A stretch of DNA of 49,835 nucleotides, taken from the IMG/VR virus record IMGVR_UViG_3300032116_015097, positions 1 through 49,835 of that record. The stretch is one strand, 5' to 3'. The translations under genes were made by a program, and so were the position numbers. The notes beneath the pieces were generated by a model. It did not search any database, was not told the DNA's origin, and worked only from the letters and a program-made list of their open reading frames with translations. Shown piece by piece: positions 15,440-23,623 of this stretch (its first letter is position 1; the number at the start of each line of letters is the position of its first letter). The stretch is from a virus.

Positions 15440-16332
15440 CGTCCTCGTCTACTTTATCATCCTTCTTAGAGAAATACGACTTCAATAATACCTTATATTC
15501 TTCCATTCCGTGGTTCATCTAGCATTATTTCTATTTTATCTCTTATTTTTGTTAGGTGCTCCCTAACTGTGTTAGGATGTTCTGTAATTTTTATTGCTAT
15601 TTCAGAAGACCTTTTTCCATCTATATATCTCCACTTTAATAGCTGTCTTTCCTGCAAAGAAAGTTTACCAAATAAATCATTAACACCTTCACCTAGAACC
15701 CAAAATTCATTAACGTCGTTGTTGAATGGAGTATCAACTGTAGCATACTCCAGAGTGTCTACATATGCTCCTCCTTTAGCAGTGTCTTCTGTTTCTCCAT
15801 CATTAAATAAATCATCTTGCGTCAAGAGCGGGAACGACTTTCTGCCAAGTTGATTTATCAACATTGTATCTACGTTCTTTTTAAGAAGGTACAAAAAATA
15901 ACTATATAAAAAAGCGCTAAATGGTATTGGGCCCTTCTCTGAATCTTTCCTTTCATACCTTGTTATGCATTGAAAGAATGTGAGCCTGACCGTCTGTTGG
16001 ACATCTTCTTCAGTACAGTATCTTTTAACCATGTATAAGATTCCATTTATGGATTCATTTACATGCTTGTAACCAGCTTGATTAAGCTTATTTTTCATTA
16101 GAGCATAACGCACAAAAGTATCTTTTACAAACAATGACATAAATCTTCTAATGTCATAGTCGCTAAAGCTATACTTGCCCACATGTAACATCGTTACATA
16201 TTTTGTTAAAAAGTTATTAAAAACTTTTAGTAACTCTTCTTTAGCCTTACCAGAACCATTCTTTGCCTCCTGGATTAACCTTTGCATTTCCTCTTCTTCT
16301 AAATTATAATATTGCTCTTTGTAAGAAGCCAT
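15432..16332 (-). CDS. Sigma-70-like RNA polymerase sigma factor, extended by +1 frameshift
   Basis: 299 residues if the +1 shift is used. The first 274 codons contain a region 2-like core (EEDVQQTVRLTFFQCITRYE, about 103-122) and a region 4 helix-turn-helix (LSLQERQLLKWRYIDGK to HPNTVREHLTKIRDKIE, about 230-268). In the zero frame the in-frame CGG (15510-15508) is followed by four codons and a stop. With the C skipped the frame runs 24 more codons as GMEEYKVLLKSYFSKKDDK with an acidic end, and ends TAA overlapping the next ATG. The overlap and the closed 53-base gap favour the longer product. It probably directs host RNA polymerase to phage promoters. Confidence 0.78.
15508..15510 (-). other. 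CGG +1 frameshift site 7 (sigma-like factor)
   Basis: Zero frame CCA CGG AAT; shifted frame CCA then GGA ATG. Support comes from the overlap of the shifted stop with the next start, not from homology, so it is weaker than sites 1-6. Confidence 0.6.
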
Positions 16333-16875
16333 TACTTACCTTCCCAGTTTGAAATTTTTGCAGCGTACTCGTTGCGTATATCTTCGTAAAAAATTACCCT
16401 TGGTATCTCCAACTCAATTGCAAATCTAATAGCTTCCGCTGAATATTTGCTTATGACAAAAGTTAATTTTTCAAATTCAAGCGGATAATATTTCTTGAAT
16501 CTTTTTAATTTTATTTTACTTTTATCATCTAAGTAACCTTTTATTTCAAGCCACTCTTTTGTTTTGGTTAGATAAAAATCTGGAGTGTAACCTTTGGTTC
16601 CCCTTTTTATTGGGAAAGTGAACACCTTTGGTTCAAACTCAAACTTGATTGAATAACCGATTCAAAATTCTAGCGAAGTTAGCTTCCCAGTTTGATCTCA
16701 TATTCATGTCTAAATCTTCTCGATAACCAGACTTAGTATGCCTGTAAGCATTTCCCTTTTTTTGCGCAGAAGAATCCTTAGATGCTATAGTGGTGCTTGC
16801 TTTTTTGGAAAAGTTCGGAGTTTTTTTTGTAGATCTTTCCAAGAAAAAATCTTTTGGATTTGCGCCTGCTACCAT
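16332..16875 (-). CDS. TnsA-like/PD-(D/E)XK endonuclease, via +1 frameshift
   Basis: 180 residues after one +1 shift. The first frame ends SNWEANFARILN, then in-frame CGG (16659-16657). Skipping C gives GYSIKFEFEPKVFTFP, joining the downstream ORF. The joined protein has the full active site of the restriction-endonuclease fold as in TnsA N-terminal domains: Glu64 (NWEANFAR), Asp99 (YTPDFYL) and Glu110-x-Lys112 (WLEIKGY). Glu64 and the other residues lie on opposite sides of the break, so neither fragment alone is complete. It overlaps the sigma gene by one base. Role: DNA cleavage in phage replication, packaging or host DNA breakdown. Confidence 0.88.
16657..16659 (-). other. CGG +1 frameshift site 5 (TnsA-like endonuclease)
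   Basis: Zero frame TTG AAT CGG TTA; functional frame AAT then GGT TAT. The shift joins the Glu64 half to the Asp99/Glu110/Lys112 half of the active site. Confidence 0.85.
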
Positions 16876-16908
16876 AAATCTGCTATCCTTTGTGTGTCAA
16901 GTTAATAC

Positions 16909-16937
16909 ATTATACTTTATATTTTATAAAAAAACAA
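16909..16937 (-). promoter_or_regulatory. Minus-strand promoter upstream of the endonuclease operon
   Basis: -35 TTGTTT (16937-16932), 17-base spacer, perfect -10 TATAAT (16914-16909). The AAAGGA ribosome site follows before the ATG at 16875. Its -10 overlaps the plus-strand -10 candidate of the divergent gene. Confidence 0.65.
16911..16916 (+). promoter_or_regulatory. Possible plus-strand -10 element
   Basis: TATACT about 50 bases before the plus-strand ATG. No good -35 is seen at 16-18 bases (CTTTGT is poor). It overlaps the -10 of the divergent minus promoter, so the two would exclude each other. Weak on its own. Confidence 0.35.
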
Positions 16938-16965
16938 ATATAAATTCAAACTTAAGGAGAAAAAT

Positions 16966-17139
16966 ATGACAACCGCAACCAGCATTTTCAACAGCATGCG
17001 CCAGAGCATCAACGAGTCAGTTATTGACGACTTGACAACTCTTGGTTTTGCTCACGAAGACGCAATCAAGGTAGTCGTTGATTCTGACGACTTTGATATC
17101 GTTGCTTCTGGCCTGGATAATCCAGTAGCCCAGTTTTAA
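16966..17139 (+). CDS. Lone plus-strand small acidic protein
   Basis: 57 residues, not recognised. It is the only convincing plus-strand gene in the window. A strong ribosome site (AAGGAG, 9 bases before ATG) and an intrinsic terminator just after the stop make it a complete single-gene unit. The protein is acidic and helical (SINESVIDDLTTLGFAH, VVVDSDDFDIVASGLDNPVA) with no membrane segment. Codons are C-ending for Asn, Asp, Ile and Gly (AAC, GAC, ATC, GGC), unlike its AT-rich neighbours. That suggests high expression or a foreign origin. A regulatory or early host-takeover role is possible but not shown. Confidence 0.75.
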   Translation: MTTATSIFNSMRQSINESVIDDLTTLGFAHEDAIKVVVDSDDFDIVASGLDNPVAQF

Positions 17140-17166
17140 TTAGATACAATATATATATTAGATATG

Positions 17167-17191
17167 GCCCCTGGGTAACCAGGGGCTTTTT
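17167..17191 (+). terminator. Intrinsic terminator of the plus-strand gene
   Basis: A perfect 8-bp GC-rich stem (17167-17174 with 17179-17186) with a GTAA tetraloop, followed by TTTTT. No matching T run exists on the minus side, so it serves the plus-strand gene. Confidence 0.85.
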
Positions 17192-17192
17192 A

Positions 17193-17985
17193 CTATCCCT
17201 GTTTAGATCTTTTTAATCTAGCTGCCCCAGTAGCGCAAGCACCTGACTTGGCGTGATCGCAGAAATAACATACTCTTTCATTCTTTGTAGGGGTAAAATT
17301 AAAGTCATTCATAATTAAATTAATTTTTTCAATAAGCATTTGCTTTACATTTTCTAAATCATCTTTAGAATACTCGTGACTTTTAATTCTTCCAGATCTT
17401 AGGTAATGCAAAGATGCTTTAATTTGCTTATCGGGAAAAGCTATTGAGGCAGCTAGTGCATAGATTCCAAGCTGCAAATTATTGTGCACATCTTTTTGTG
17501 CTACTTCACGTTTTCCAGTTTTGTAATCAACTATTTCAACTGTGTCGCCTACTACATCTACTCTGTCTATATAGCCTATCATTAAATAGTTTCCTAAAAC
17601 AAAGTTAAATCCCATTTCTTTATCAAAAACATCAAAAGTTCTGCCATCATATATATCATAAAAGTCTTCTAAAATTTGAAGACCAGCTTGATTTAACTCT
17701 TCAGTTATTTCTGAGTTTGGATCTAAAGTGTTTTTATGATCTACAAAAGAAGACTTCATCTTATCTAGATCTAAAACATCAGTAGATGAGACATGATCCT
17801 CTAAAACGCCATGAACAATATTCCCGAAGAACCGCAGGAGCTGAAAACATTCTGGGTTCTCTTTTTATGTAGGAATAAAAATACTTCGATGGACACATTT
17901 CGTATGTGTCTATTCTTGAATAACTAAATTCAGATAATGTAATCCTTTGGAAGTCATCAACTTCCCTAATATCTTTTAATATCAT
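17193..17985 (-). CDS. RecB/Cas4-like PD-(D/E)XK nuclease with Fe-S cysteines, via +1 frameshift
   Basis: 263 residues after one +1 shift. The first frame has YSRIDTYEMCPSKYFYSYIK (Cys31) and PAVL, then in-frame CGG (17826-17824), then goes out of frame. Skipping C gives GNIVHGVLEDH (the conserved His58) and continues to GYIDRVDVV (Asp140), VEIVDYKTGK (Asp153, Lys155) and C-terminal CYFCDHAKSGAC (Cys239, 242, 250). Cys31 plus these three would hold a 4Fe-4S cluster as in AddB/Cas4-type nucleases. The shift joins the Cys31 and His58 segments to the catalytic core. Its role is 5'-3' end processing in recombination or replication. It starts at 17985, 2 bases after the upstream stop. Confidence 0.88.
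17824..17826 (-). other. CGG +1 frameshift site 3 (RecB/Cas4-like)
   Basis: Zero frame GTT CTT CGG GAA; functional frame CTT then GGG AAT. The restored Gly lies in the family motif LGNIVHGVLE. Confidence 0.85.
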
Positions 17986-17987
17986 TA

Positions 17988-18155
17988 TTAATTTTCTTCT
18001 ATTTCTGAAACTATGTTTCCTTGTTGATCAAATATCGTTCCGTTTTCATCCATGATATAACCAGTATGAATATTTTTATATTTACCTTCGCCTAGAGCAA
18101 TCCATCCAGTGTTTCCATACTCCATGAAATCGTCTTCAAGTCTTGGCCAGTTCAT
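17988..18155 (-). CDS. Small hypothetical protein
   Basis: 55 residues, not recognised. It has a WPRLEDDFMEYGNTGWIAL start, then a beta-rich GYIMDENGTIFDQQGNIV. It could be a small beta-hairpin or bacterial-immunoglobulin-like fragment, but the sequence is too short to judge. Good start context (GGAGAC upstream) and a 2-base gap to the nuclease gene. Confidence 0.62.
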   Translation of the reverse strand: MNWPRLEDDFMEYGNTGWIALGEGKYKNIHTGYIMDENGTIFDQQGNIVSEIEEN

Positions 18156-18162
18156 TTGTCTC

Positions 18163-18381
18163 CTAGTTTACACTAATTACTGTATTATTTACAGTATCTA
18201 AATTGTAATAGTAGCTTAACAAACCGAATAGGTCACGTAACTCAGGCTCACTAGCATAAAAACCTGCAATGCCAGATTGAATAAAAAAATTACTTTTACC
18301 ATTGTCTGTTTGATATTCTATCAAAACAGTGTTATTGACAGCCATTCTGCCTATCTCTGATTTAGACATATTAATCTTCAT
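18163..18381 (-). CDS. Small hypothetical protein
   Basis: 72 residues: a basic start (MKINMSKSEIGRMAVNNTVL), then a beta-rich centre and acidic helix EPELRDLFGLLSYYYN. Overlaps the Cys-rich protein upstream by 11 bases. Not recognised. Confidence 0.58.
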   Translation of the reverse strand: MKINMSKSEIGRMAVNNTVLIEYQTDNGKSNFFIQSGIAGFYASEPELRDLFGLLSYYYNLDTVNNTVISVN

Positions 18382-18742
18382 CTACTATTGTTATAGGGTT
18401 CCAATTTGGGTCATTCATTTTTTCTCTCATATCTTTTACATATGAGTCCCAGTCTCTTTCATCCTCACTCTGCTTAAGATACTTTACCTTGCCAGCAAAA
18501 GGATTAGATTTAAATCTAGTCATAATCAACTTACCCTCTTGGGTTCTCCAACGCAGAACTCCGTTTTTGCAGTCGCAATAATCTTCTGGATGCGCATCTA
18601 TAGACCCATTTGGATCATATCTACCACTGCATTTATTGCATTTAGTGTATCTTCCCTTATCTTGGCATCGGTTACACGACGAACAAAAAACCCAGCAGTC
18701 TTTTGTTGAGGGGTTCTTATAAAAATTTCCAGTTGTCATCAC
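18371..18742 (-). CDS. Zinc-finger protein with DnaJ-like cysteine pairs
   Basis: 123 residues. Several Cys pairs lie in the first 60: CWVFCSSCNRCQDKGRYTKC, then NKC and CDCKNG. They are arranged like zinc knuckles of the DnaJ cysteine-rich type. The C-terminal half is hydrophilic with many acidic residues. It overlaps DnaE by 4 bases. It probably binds zinc; whether it acts on DNA, RNA or protein is not visible. Confidence 0.65.
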   Translation of the reverse strand: MMTTGNFYKNPSTKDCWVFCSSCNRCQDKGRYTKCNKCSGRYDPNGSIDAHPEDYCDCKNGVLRWRTQEGKLIMTRFKSNPFAGKVKYLKQSEDERDWDSYVKDMREKMNDPNWNPITIVDED

Positions 18743-21700
18743 TGCTCCATTAAAACTTTTTCTAACTTTTCTTTTACAACTACAGATGTTTTTTTATTAA
18801 ACTTAAAGGTGATTATTTTGCTTCCATCTTTATAAGAAAGGAATACATAAGAACCACCATCTTTTGACTTAATTATATCATACAATTTATTTAAAGTTTT
18901 TTCGCTAATCTGAGAATCAATTTCTAAATAAATAGGAGTGCCACCAGAAAAATTAGATAGATCTAACTTTTCACATGAATTTAAAAGTATTTTTGATATA
19001 ACATTTTCTTCATCTCCATCTTTAGAGACTGAACCAGTCAATGTTAATACGTCACCATTTTGGAAAAAATCATCTTGATAGTTCTTTGCCTCACGGGGGA
19101 AAACAATTATTTCAATGTCTGAAGATATGTCTTGCAAGTTAAACTTAAACATCTTTGCTCCCTTCTTGGTAATCATTTTCTTCGCTCCTGAAACAATCCC
19201 AGCTATAGTTACGCGTGAGCCAGCAGGAAGATCAGCTATATCTATGATTTCATAGCTAACTTGCTTGCTAAGAAGATCCCAAACTCCATCTACTGGATTT
19301 TTTGAAACATAAATACCAAGTTCTTCTTTTTCTTTTTCTAGAATTTTTAATTCTGTTTGTCTACCGAAGTCTTGGTCAAGTGCTTCATCTATCAATTCAT
19401 CTAATGCTCCTGCATTAGCTAAATGTTCTAGTGTTGATTTTTTTAACACTGATGGGTTTGTTCTTCTAAAGAAATCATACATACTAACATACGGGTTTTT
19501 AACATCTCTAGAAGAGAGAATAGCTTCAGAAACTGCATAACCTATCCCATTGATAGCAGAAAGACCAAAGATAATTGTCTCATTATCTATCACAGCAAAA
19601 TCTTCAACTGACTTATTTATTGAAGGGCTTAGAACCTCAAGGCCAAGTTTTCTACAGTCAGCCAAATATAATGCTAGCTTATCTTTATTGCCAGTAACAG
19701 ATGACAACAAAGCCGCCATATACTCTGCAGTATAATTTGTTTTTAAGTATGCTGTTATGTATGAAATCATCGCATAACTTGCAGCGTGAGCTCTATTGAA
19801 ACCATAGCCACCAAAGTATTCAATATCTGAATAAATTTTATTAGCTTTTTCTTCTGACAAATTAGATTTTTTAATGCAGCCTTTAACAAACTTATCTCTG
19901 AAAAGAGCAATTTTATCCATCAGCTTTTTGCCAATTACTTTACGTAGATCATCAGCTTCCGCAGAACTAAAGCCAGCAAGTTCTCTGGCGACACCAAGTA
20001 CGTCTTCCTGGTAAAGCATGATGCCTAGTGATGGGCCTAGAACTTTTTCTAGATTTGGATGGTCATATTCAATACTAGTGCGCGCATGCTTTCTAGATAT
20101 GTAAAGCTTATCCATACCAGATCCCATAGGACCAGGTCTGTAAAGTGATATAAGAGCCATTATATCTTCTACTGTTTGAGGTTGAAGCTGAACCATAAGT
20201 TCACGCATGCCAGTTGACTCAAGCTGGAAAACGCCTATCGCATTCCCTCTACAAAGCTCGTTAAATGTTTTATAATCATTTAATGGTATCTCATCAACAT
20301 CTATGTGTACGCCTCTTGTCTTTTGCACAAGTTTAATACAGTAGTCTATGACTCCAAGGTTTCTTAACCCAAGAAAGTCAATTTTTAATAGTCCACATTG
20401 TTCTACTCTTCCCATGTCCCACTGAGTAATAACAGGGTTGTCTACTCCTTTTTGCATGATGGGAAGATATTCTGTTAATGGATCTCTAGAAATAACTACA
20501 CCAGCTGCATGCATTCCAGTTTGTCTTATCAAGCCTTCTAGGCCAAAGGCTGCATCAACTATCTGCTTAGCGTCTTCGTCTTTTTCGTATAGCTCAGAAA
20601 AATCTTTAACTTCCATGCATTCAGAAAGGGTTTTTGAAACTCCAAGCACTGGTGCTGGGACAAGCTTTGCTACCTTATCACCACCAGCAAAATCATAGGC
20701 TAAAGCTCTAGCTGCGTCTCTAATAGATTGTCGTGCACCAGTTTTATTAAAAGTACATATATGTGCTACTCGGTCATCTCCGTATTTGTTTCTAGCATAA
20801 TCAATTACTTTATCTCTATGTCTATCATCAAAGTCTAAGTCAATATCCGGCATTGACTTTCTTCCTTCAACCAAGAATCTTTCAAACAGCAAACCAAATT
20901 TTAATGGATCTAAATTTGTAATTCCTAAAGCGTAAGATAAAATACTTCCAGCTGCAGAACCTCTTCCCCAGCCTACTCTAATATCATTTGCTTTTGCCCA
21001 TTGAACTAAATCAGAAACAACTAAGAAATATTCTGGATAACCCATTTCCTTAACTACGCGAAGTTCGTGATTAGCGCGTGCTAAAACTTCTTCTGGAAGA
21101 GGATCCCCATACTTTTTCTTAAGACCTTCCCAAGCTAACTCATCAAGATAGTCATCTGTTTTTTTATTTTCTGGAAGTGGAAAATGAGGAAAGTATAGTT
21201 CACCAAACTTTAAGTTAACATTAACCATGTCTGCAATGTGCATTGTGTTTTTTAACCATTCCTCTGAAAACACTTCAGCCATCTCATCATATGATTTTAA
21301 ATAAAAATTGTCTCCGCTAAATGAAAAACGGTTTTCTGTATTTATATTTGAGTTAGTTGATACACACAACATAATATCGTGAGCTCGTGCATCTTCTTTA
21401 TGCACGTAGTGACAGTCGCCTGTTGGTATTATCTTTGCGCCAATTGTATTAGCTATTTTTATTAAGTCAGATGTAATTTTTAATTGCTCACTTAATCCAT
21501 GATTTTGTATTTCTATAAAATAATTTTCTTTACCTAAAATGTCCTGCATTTTTGCGGCAGTTGTGAGAGCAAAATTATAATCTCCTCTTAATAACGCCTG
21601 AGCTATCTCCCCATTGAGGCACCCAGAAAGCACTATAAGACCATCAGCGTGCTCTGCTATGAGTTCGTGGTCTATTCTAGGCTTAACATAATATCCATCT

Positions 21701-22062
21701 AAATATGACCTAGAAGATAGTTTTATTAAGTTGTGATAACCAGTATTGTTTTTAGCTAGTATTGTTAAATGATATGGGCCTCTTTGTTCCCACTCATTTT
21801 TTGCTGGACCTGATCTTTCTTCCTCATCTCTATCAAATCTAGATTTTCTAGCTTGATAAAACTCAGAACCAAGTATTGGTTTCACTCCACAAGCTGTGCC
21901 TGCATCATAAAAGTCTAACCATGAGTGTATGTTTCCATGGTCAGTACTAGCAAGACCGACCATCCCAAGTGACTTGGCTTTAGAAAAATATTCTTCTACT
22001 TTACCATGACCATCTAACATTGAAAAGACAGTATGGTTATGTAGGTTGGTCCAATTTTTCAA
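18739..22062 (-). CDS. dnaE: DNA polymerase III alpha subunit (replicative DnaE)
   Basis: 1107 residues, nearly full bacterial DnaE length. An N-terminal PHP domain has the metal motif NLHNHTVFS (His8, His10). The polymerase palm has the two-Asp active-site run MPDIDLDFDDRH (about 404-414), with the usual GRGSAAGS before it. Helix-hairpin-helix and an OB-fold with GSRVTIAGIVSG lie near the C-terminus. It is the phage's own replicase. It carries no in-frame CGG codon in 1107 codons. It overlaps both neighbours by 4 bases, so it belongs to a tight replication operon. Confidence 0.97.
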   Translation of the reverse strand: MKNWTNLHNHTVFSMLDGHGKVEEYFSKAKSLGMVGLASTDHGNIHSWLDFYDAGTACGVKPILGSEFYQARKSRFDRDEEERSGPAKNEWEQRGPYHLTILAKNNTGYHNLIKLSSRSYLDGYYVKPRIDHELIAEHADGLIVLSGCLNGEIAQALLRGDYNFALTTAAKMQDILGKENYFIEIQNHGLSEQLKITSDLIKIANTIGAKIIPTGDCHYVHKEDARAHDIMLCVSTNSNINTENRFSFSGDNFYLKSYDEMAEVFSEEWLKNTMHIADMVNVNLKFGELYFPHFPLPENKKTDDYLDELAWEGLKKKYGDPLPEEVLARANHELRVVKEMGYPEYFLVVSDLVQWAKANDIRVGWGRGSAAGSILSYALGITNLDPLKFGLLFERFLVEGRKSMPDIDLDFDDRHRDKVIDYARNKYGDDRVAHICTFNKTGARQSIRDAARALAYDFAGGDKVAKLVPAPVLGVSKTLSECMEVKDFSELYEKDEDAKQIVDAAFGLEGLIRQTGMHAAGVVISRDPLTEYLPIMQKGVDNPVITQWDMGRVEQCGLLKIDFLGLRNLGVIDYCIKLVQKTRGVHIDVDEIPLNDYKTFNELCRGNAIGVFQLESTGMRELMVQLQPQTVEDIMALISLYRPGPMGSGMDKLYISRKHARTSIEYDHPNLEKVLGPSLGIMLYQEDVLGVARELAGFSSAEADDLRKVIGKKLMDKIALFRDKFVKGCIKKSNLSEEKANKIYSDIEYFGGYGFNRAHAASYAMISYITAYLKTNYTAEYMAALLSSVTGNKDKLALYLADCRKLGLEVLSPSINKSVEDFAVIDNETIIFGLSAINGIGYAVSEAILSSRDVKNPYVSMYDFFRRTNPSVLKKSTLEHLANAGALDELIDEALDQDFGRQTELKILEKEKEELGIYVSKNPVDGVWDLLSKQVSYEIIDIADLPAGSRVTIAGIVSGAKKMITKKGAKMFKFNLQDISSDIEIIVFPREAKNYQDDFFQNGDVLTLTGSVSKDGDEENVISKILLNSCEKLDLSNFSGGTPIYLEIDSQISEKTLNKLYDIIKSKDGGSYVFLSYKDGSKIITFKFNKKTSVVVKEKLEKVLMEQ

Positions 22063-22265
22063 TTTATCCCTCTCTCCCTATCAGAGTTACCAAGTGATTG
22101 ATCTCTTGTTTCTCTATAGGTTATAATTACAATTCCTCCACAAAACTTACAAGGAACAGCTATACCAGCTTGAGCAAACGCGCTATTTTCCATGTAGCCC
22201 ATTGGCTGATCTGATTTACACTCAGAGCAGACGCCAATTACATCATCTGGATTTCTTATTGCCAT
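22059..22265 (-). CDS. Small zinc-ribbon protein
   Basis: 68 residues. Two Cys-x2-Cys pairs (GVCSEC and PCKFCGG) about 25 apart form a zinc ribbon. The rest is a short basic tail. It overlaps the primase end by 23 bases and DnaE by 4. Such ribbons are common in small phage regulators of transcription or replication; the target is unknown. Confidence 0.7.
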   Translation of the reverse strand: MAIRNPDDVIGVCSECKSDQPMGYMENSAFAQAGIAVPCKFCGGIVIITYRETRDQSLGNSDRERGIN

Positions 22266-23458
22266 TATTTTCCTCTTTCTTTATATTTTTATAGGCGTAT
22301 CTAATTGGTGATGGTGAAGACTTTTCTGTAGTTTCAACATATTTGTTTCCAATTTGAGCCCATTTATTTTTTCTTTCTAGTTTACATTCTCCACAGCCAA
22401 CACCGACTGCATTTGCTCTATCACAAGTAAATGGTCTACCGCCAGTTCCCATCTGTCTTCTTTTAACCCAATCATTTATGTGTGCAGAAGATTTATCAAA
22501 TGAGTAATCAGAGCAGTTGCTGAGTATTTCATGCAGAAACTTTATCGAATCTTCAGTATAAGTTAGTATTGAACACAAAAACAATCTAGCTTCGTGTTCC
22601 AAAAAATGCTGTTCTTCAGCTTGTTTTTTTAGTCTTGCAACAGCAGAGCAACCGTGAAGAAGGGCGTCTCTATCAAAAACTTTATGGGTTTCTTTTAAGT
22701 CTTTAAAAGCTTTTGAACCAAACTTATTAAAATAGTCTAGAGGATTGTCTTTTCTTTTTTCATCTTCTTCCATTTCATAAATGTTTTCTCGATACCATTC
22801 ATTAGCTGAGTAAGCAAAGCTTTGTTCAGCTACATCAATAGGCTGCAAAGTAGAAGAGTAATTCACTATTGTTTCTTGATCAGAATATAAGATTGAATCA
22901 TTACCAAGTGGATTTAAAAGAGTTTTATATAGACCAGTACTTTGGTGCTTAGACCCAGGTAAACGCCACATTCTTCTTAGATCATATACGCTAAAATCAA
23001 GACTAACTAATTCAAGATCTTTCTTTAATTTTGTTGCGATATATCTAAATACTTTAGGTAGTGTATTGCTAGGGTTAATGCCTAAGGCAACAGGTTCACA
23101 TTCTATATGGAAGCCTTTTTTGCCAGTAAAATACACTAAAATAGATTGCTTTGGGATTCGTTTTGCAAGATATTCGTATAACTTAACACACTCTTGCATA
23201 GCTACACTAAAGTCTGCGTGATCCAGGTCAAAGTAAAGTGGTCCGAAGACGTGTAGCTTTTTCTAGATCTTCTGAGTTATAGGCAAATACAGAAGTGTAT
23301 ATACCATTGTTATTATTTTTTTCTGAATACTCTTTGATATCTTTAAACTCAATGATTTTATTCTTCTCTCTTATAACCCTACCAAGAGAGGGAACGTATC
23401 TTGCGACTTCATAATATTTCCATTCAGAAAGAAATTTACTATCTAAGTTAATTTTCAT
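22243..23458 (-). CDS. Archaeo-eukaryotic (PriS-like) primase, via +1 frameshift
   Basis: 404 residues after one +1 shift. The first frame ends LEKATRL, then in-frame CGG (23245-23243), then goes to a stop. Skipping C gives GPLYFDLDHADF, the catalytic motif I of AEP primases (Asp77-x-Asp79). Downstream are FTGKKGFHIECEP (motif II, His117) and VYDLRRMWRLPGSKH, where AEP enzymes carry motif III. A C-terminal Cys cluster (CDRANAVGVGCGEC) may bind zinc. The shift sits immediately before the catalytic aspartates, so the unshifted product has no active site. It makes primers for the DnaE polymerase of the same operon. Confidence 0.9.
23243..23245 (-). other. CGG +1 frameshift site 4 (primase)
   Basis: Zero frame CGT CTT CGG ACC; functional frame CTT then GGA CCA CTT. 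The restored Gly-Pro-Leu-Tyr precedes the catalytic DxD. Confidence 0.9.
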
Positions 23459-23623
23459 AATACTTTTGTTTTACCGAGTGTTTTGGTTGATATTTATTAG
23501 TGTATTTTTTTTATTCAAAAAAGATTCTGAATGAGTTCTATAATATATAGATTCTTCTATAAAGTAATCTAATCTTTTTAAGAGAGTAAATCTTTTTAGG
23601 ATTATATTGTTATCATTCGTCAT
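23455..23623 (-). CDS. Small hypothetical protein, ended through a +1 frameshift
   Basis: 55 residues if the +1 shift is used. Basic and helical (FTLLKRLDYFIEESIYYRTH). In the zero frame the in-frame CGG (23476-23474) is followed directly by TAA. With C skipped the frame gives GKTKVL and ends TGA in an ATGA overlap with the primase start. That overlap is the pattern used throughout this operon, so I favour the longer form. The product is not recognised. Confidence 0.62.
23474..23476 (-). other. CGG +1 frameshift site 8 (small ORF upstream of primase)
   Basis: Zero frame AAC ACT CGG TAA; shifted frame ACT then GGT AAA. Only the ATGA overlap supports it, so it is weaker than sites 1-6. Confidence 0.55.

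Noticed and set aside
4943-23476. The breaks as ordinary pseudogene decay or sequencing error
   Set aside because: Kept as the main alternative but disfavoured: all breaks are the same +1 insertion creating an in-frame CGG directly before a Gly codon. Random indels would fall in different codons and frames.
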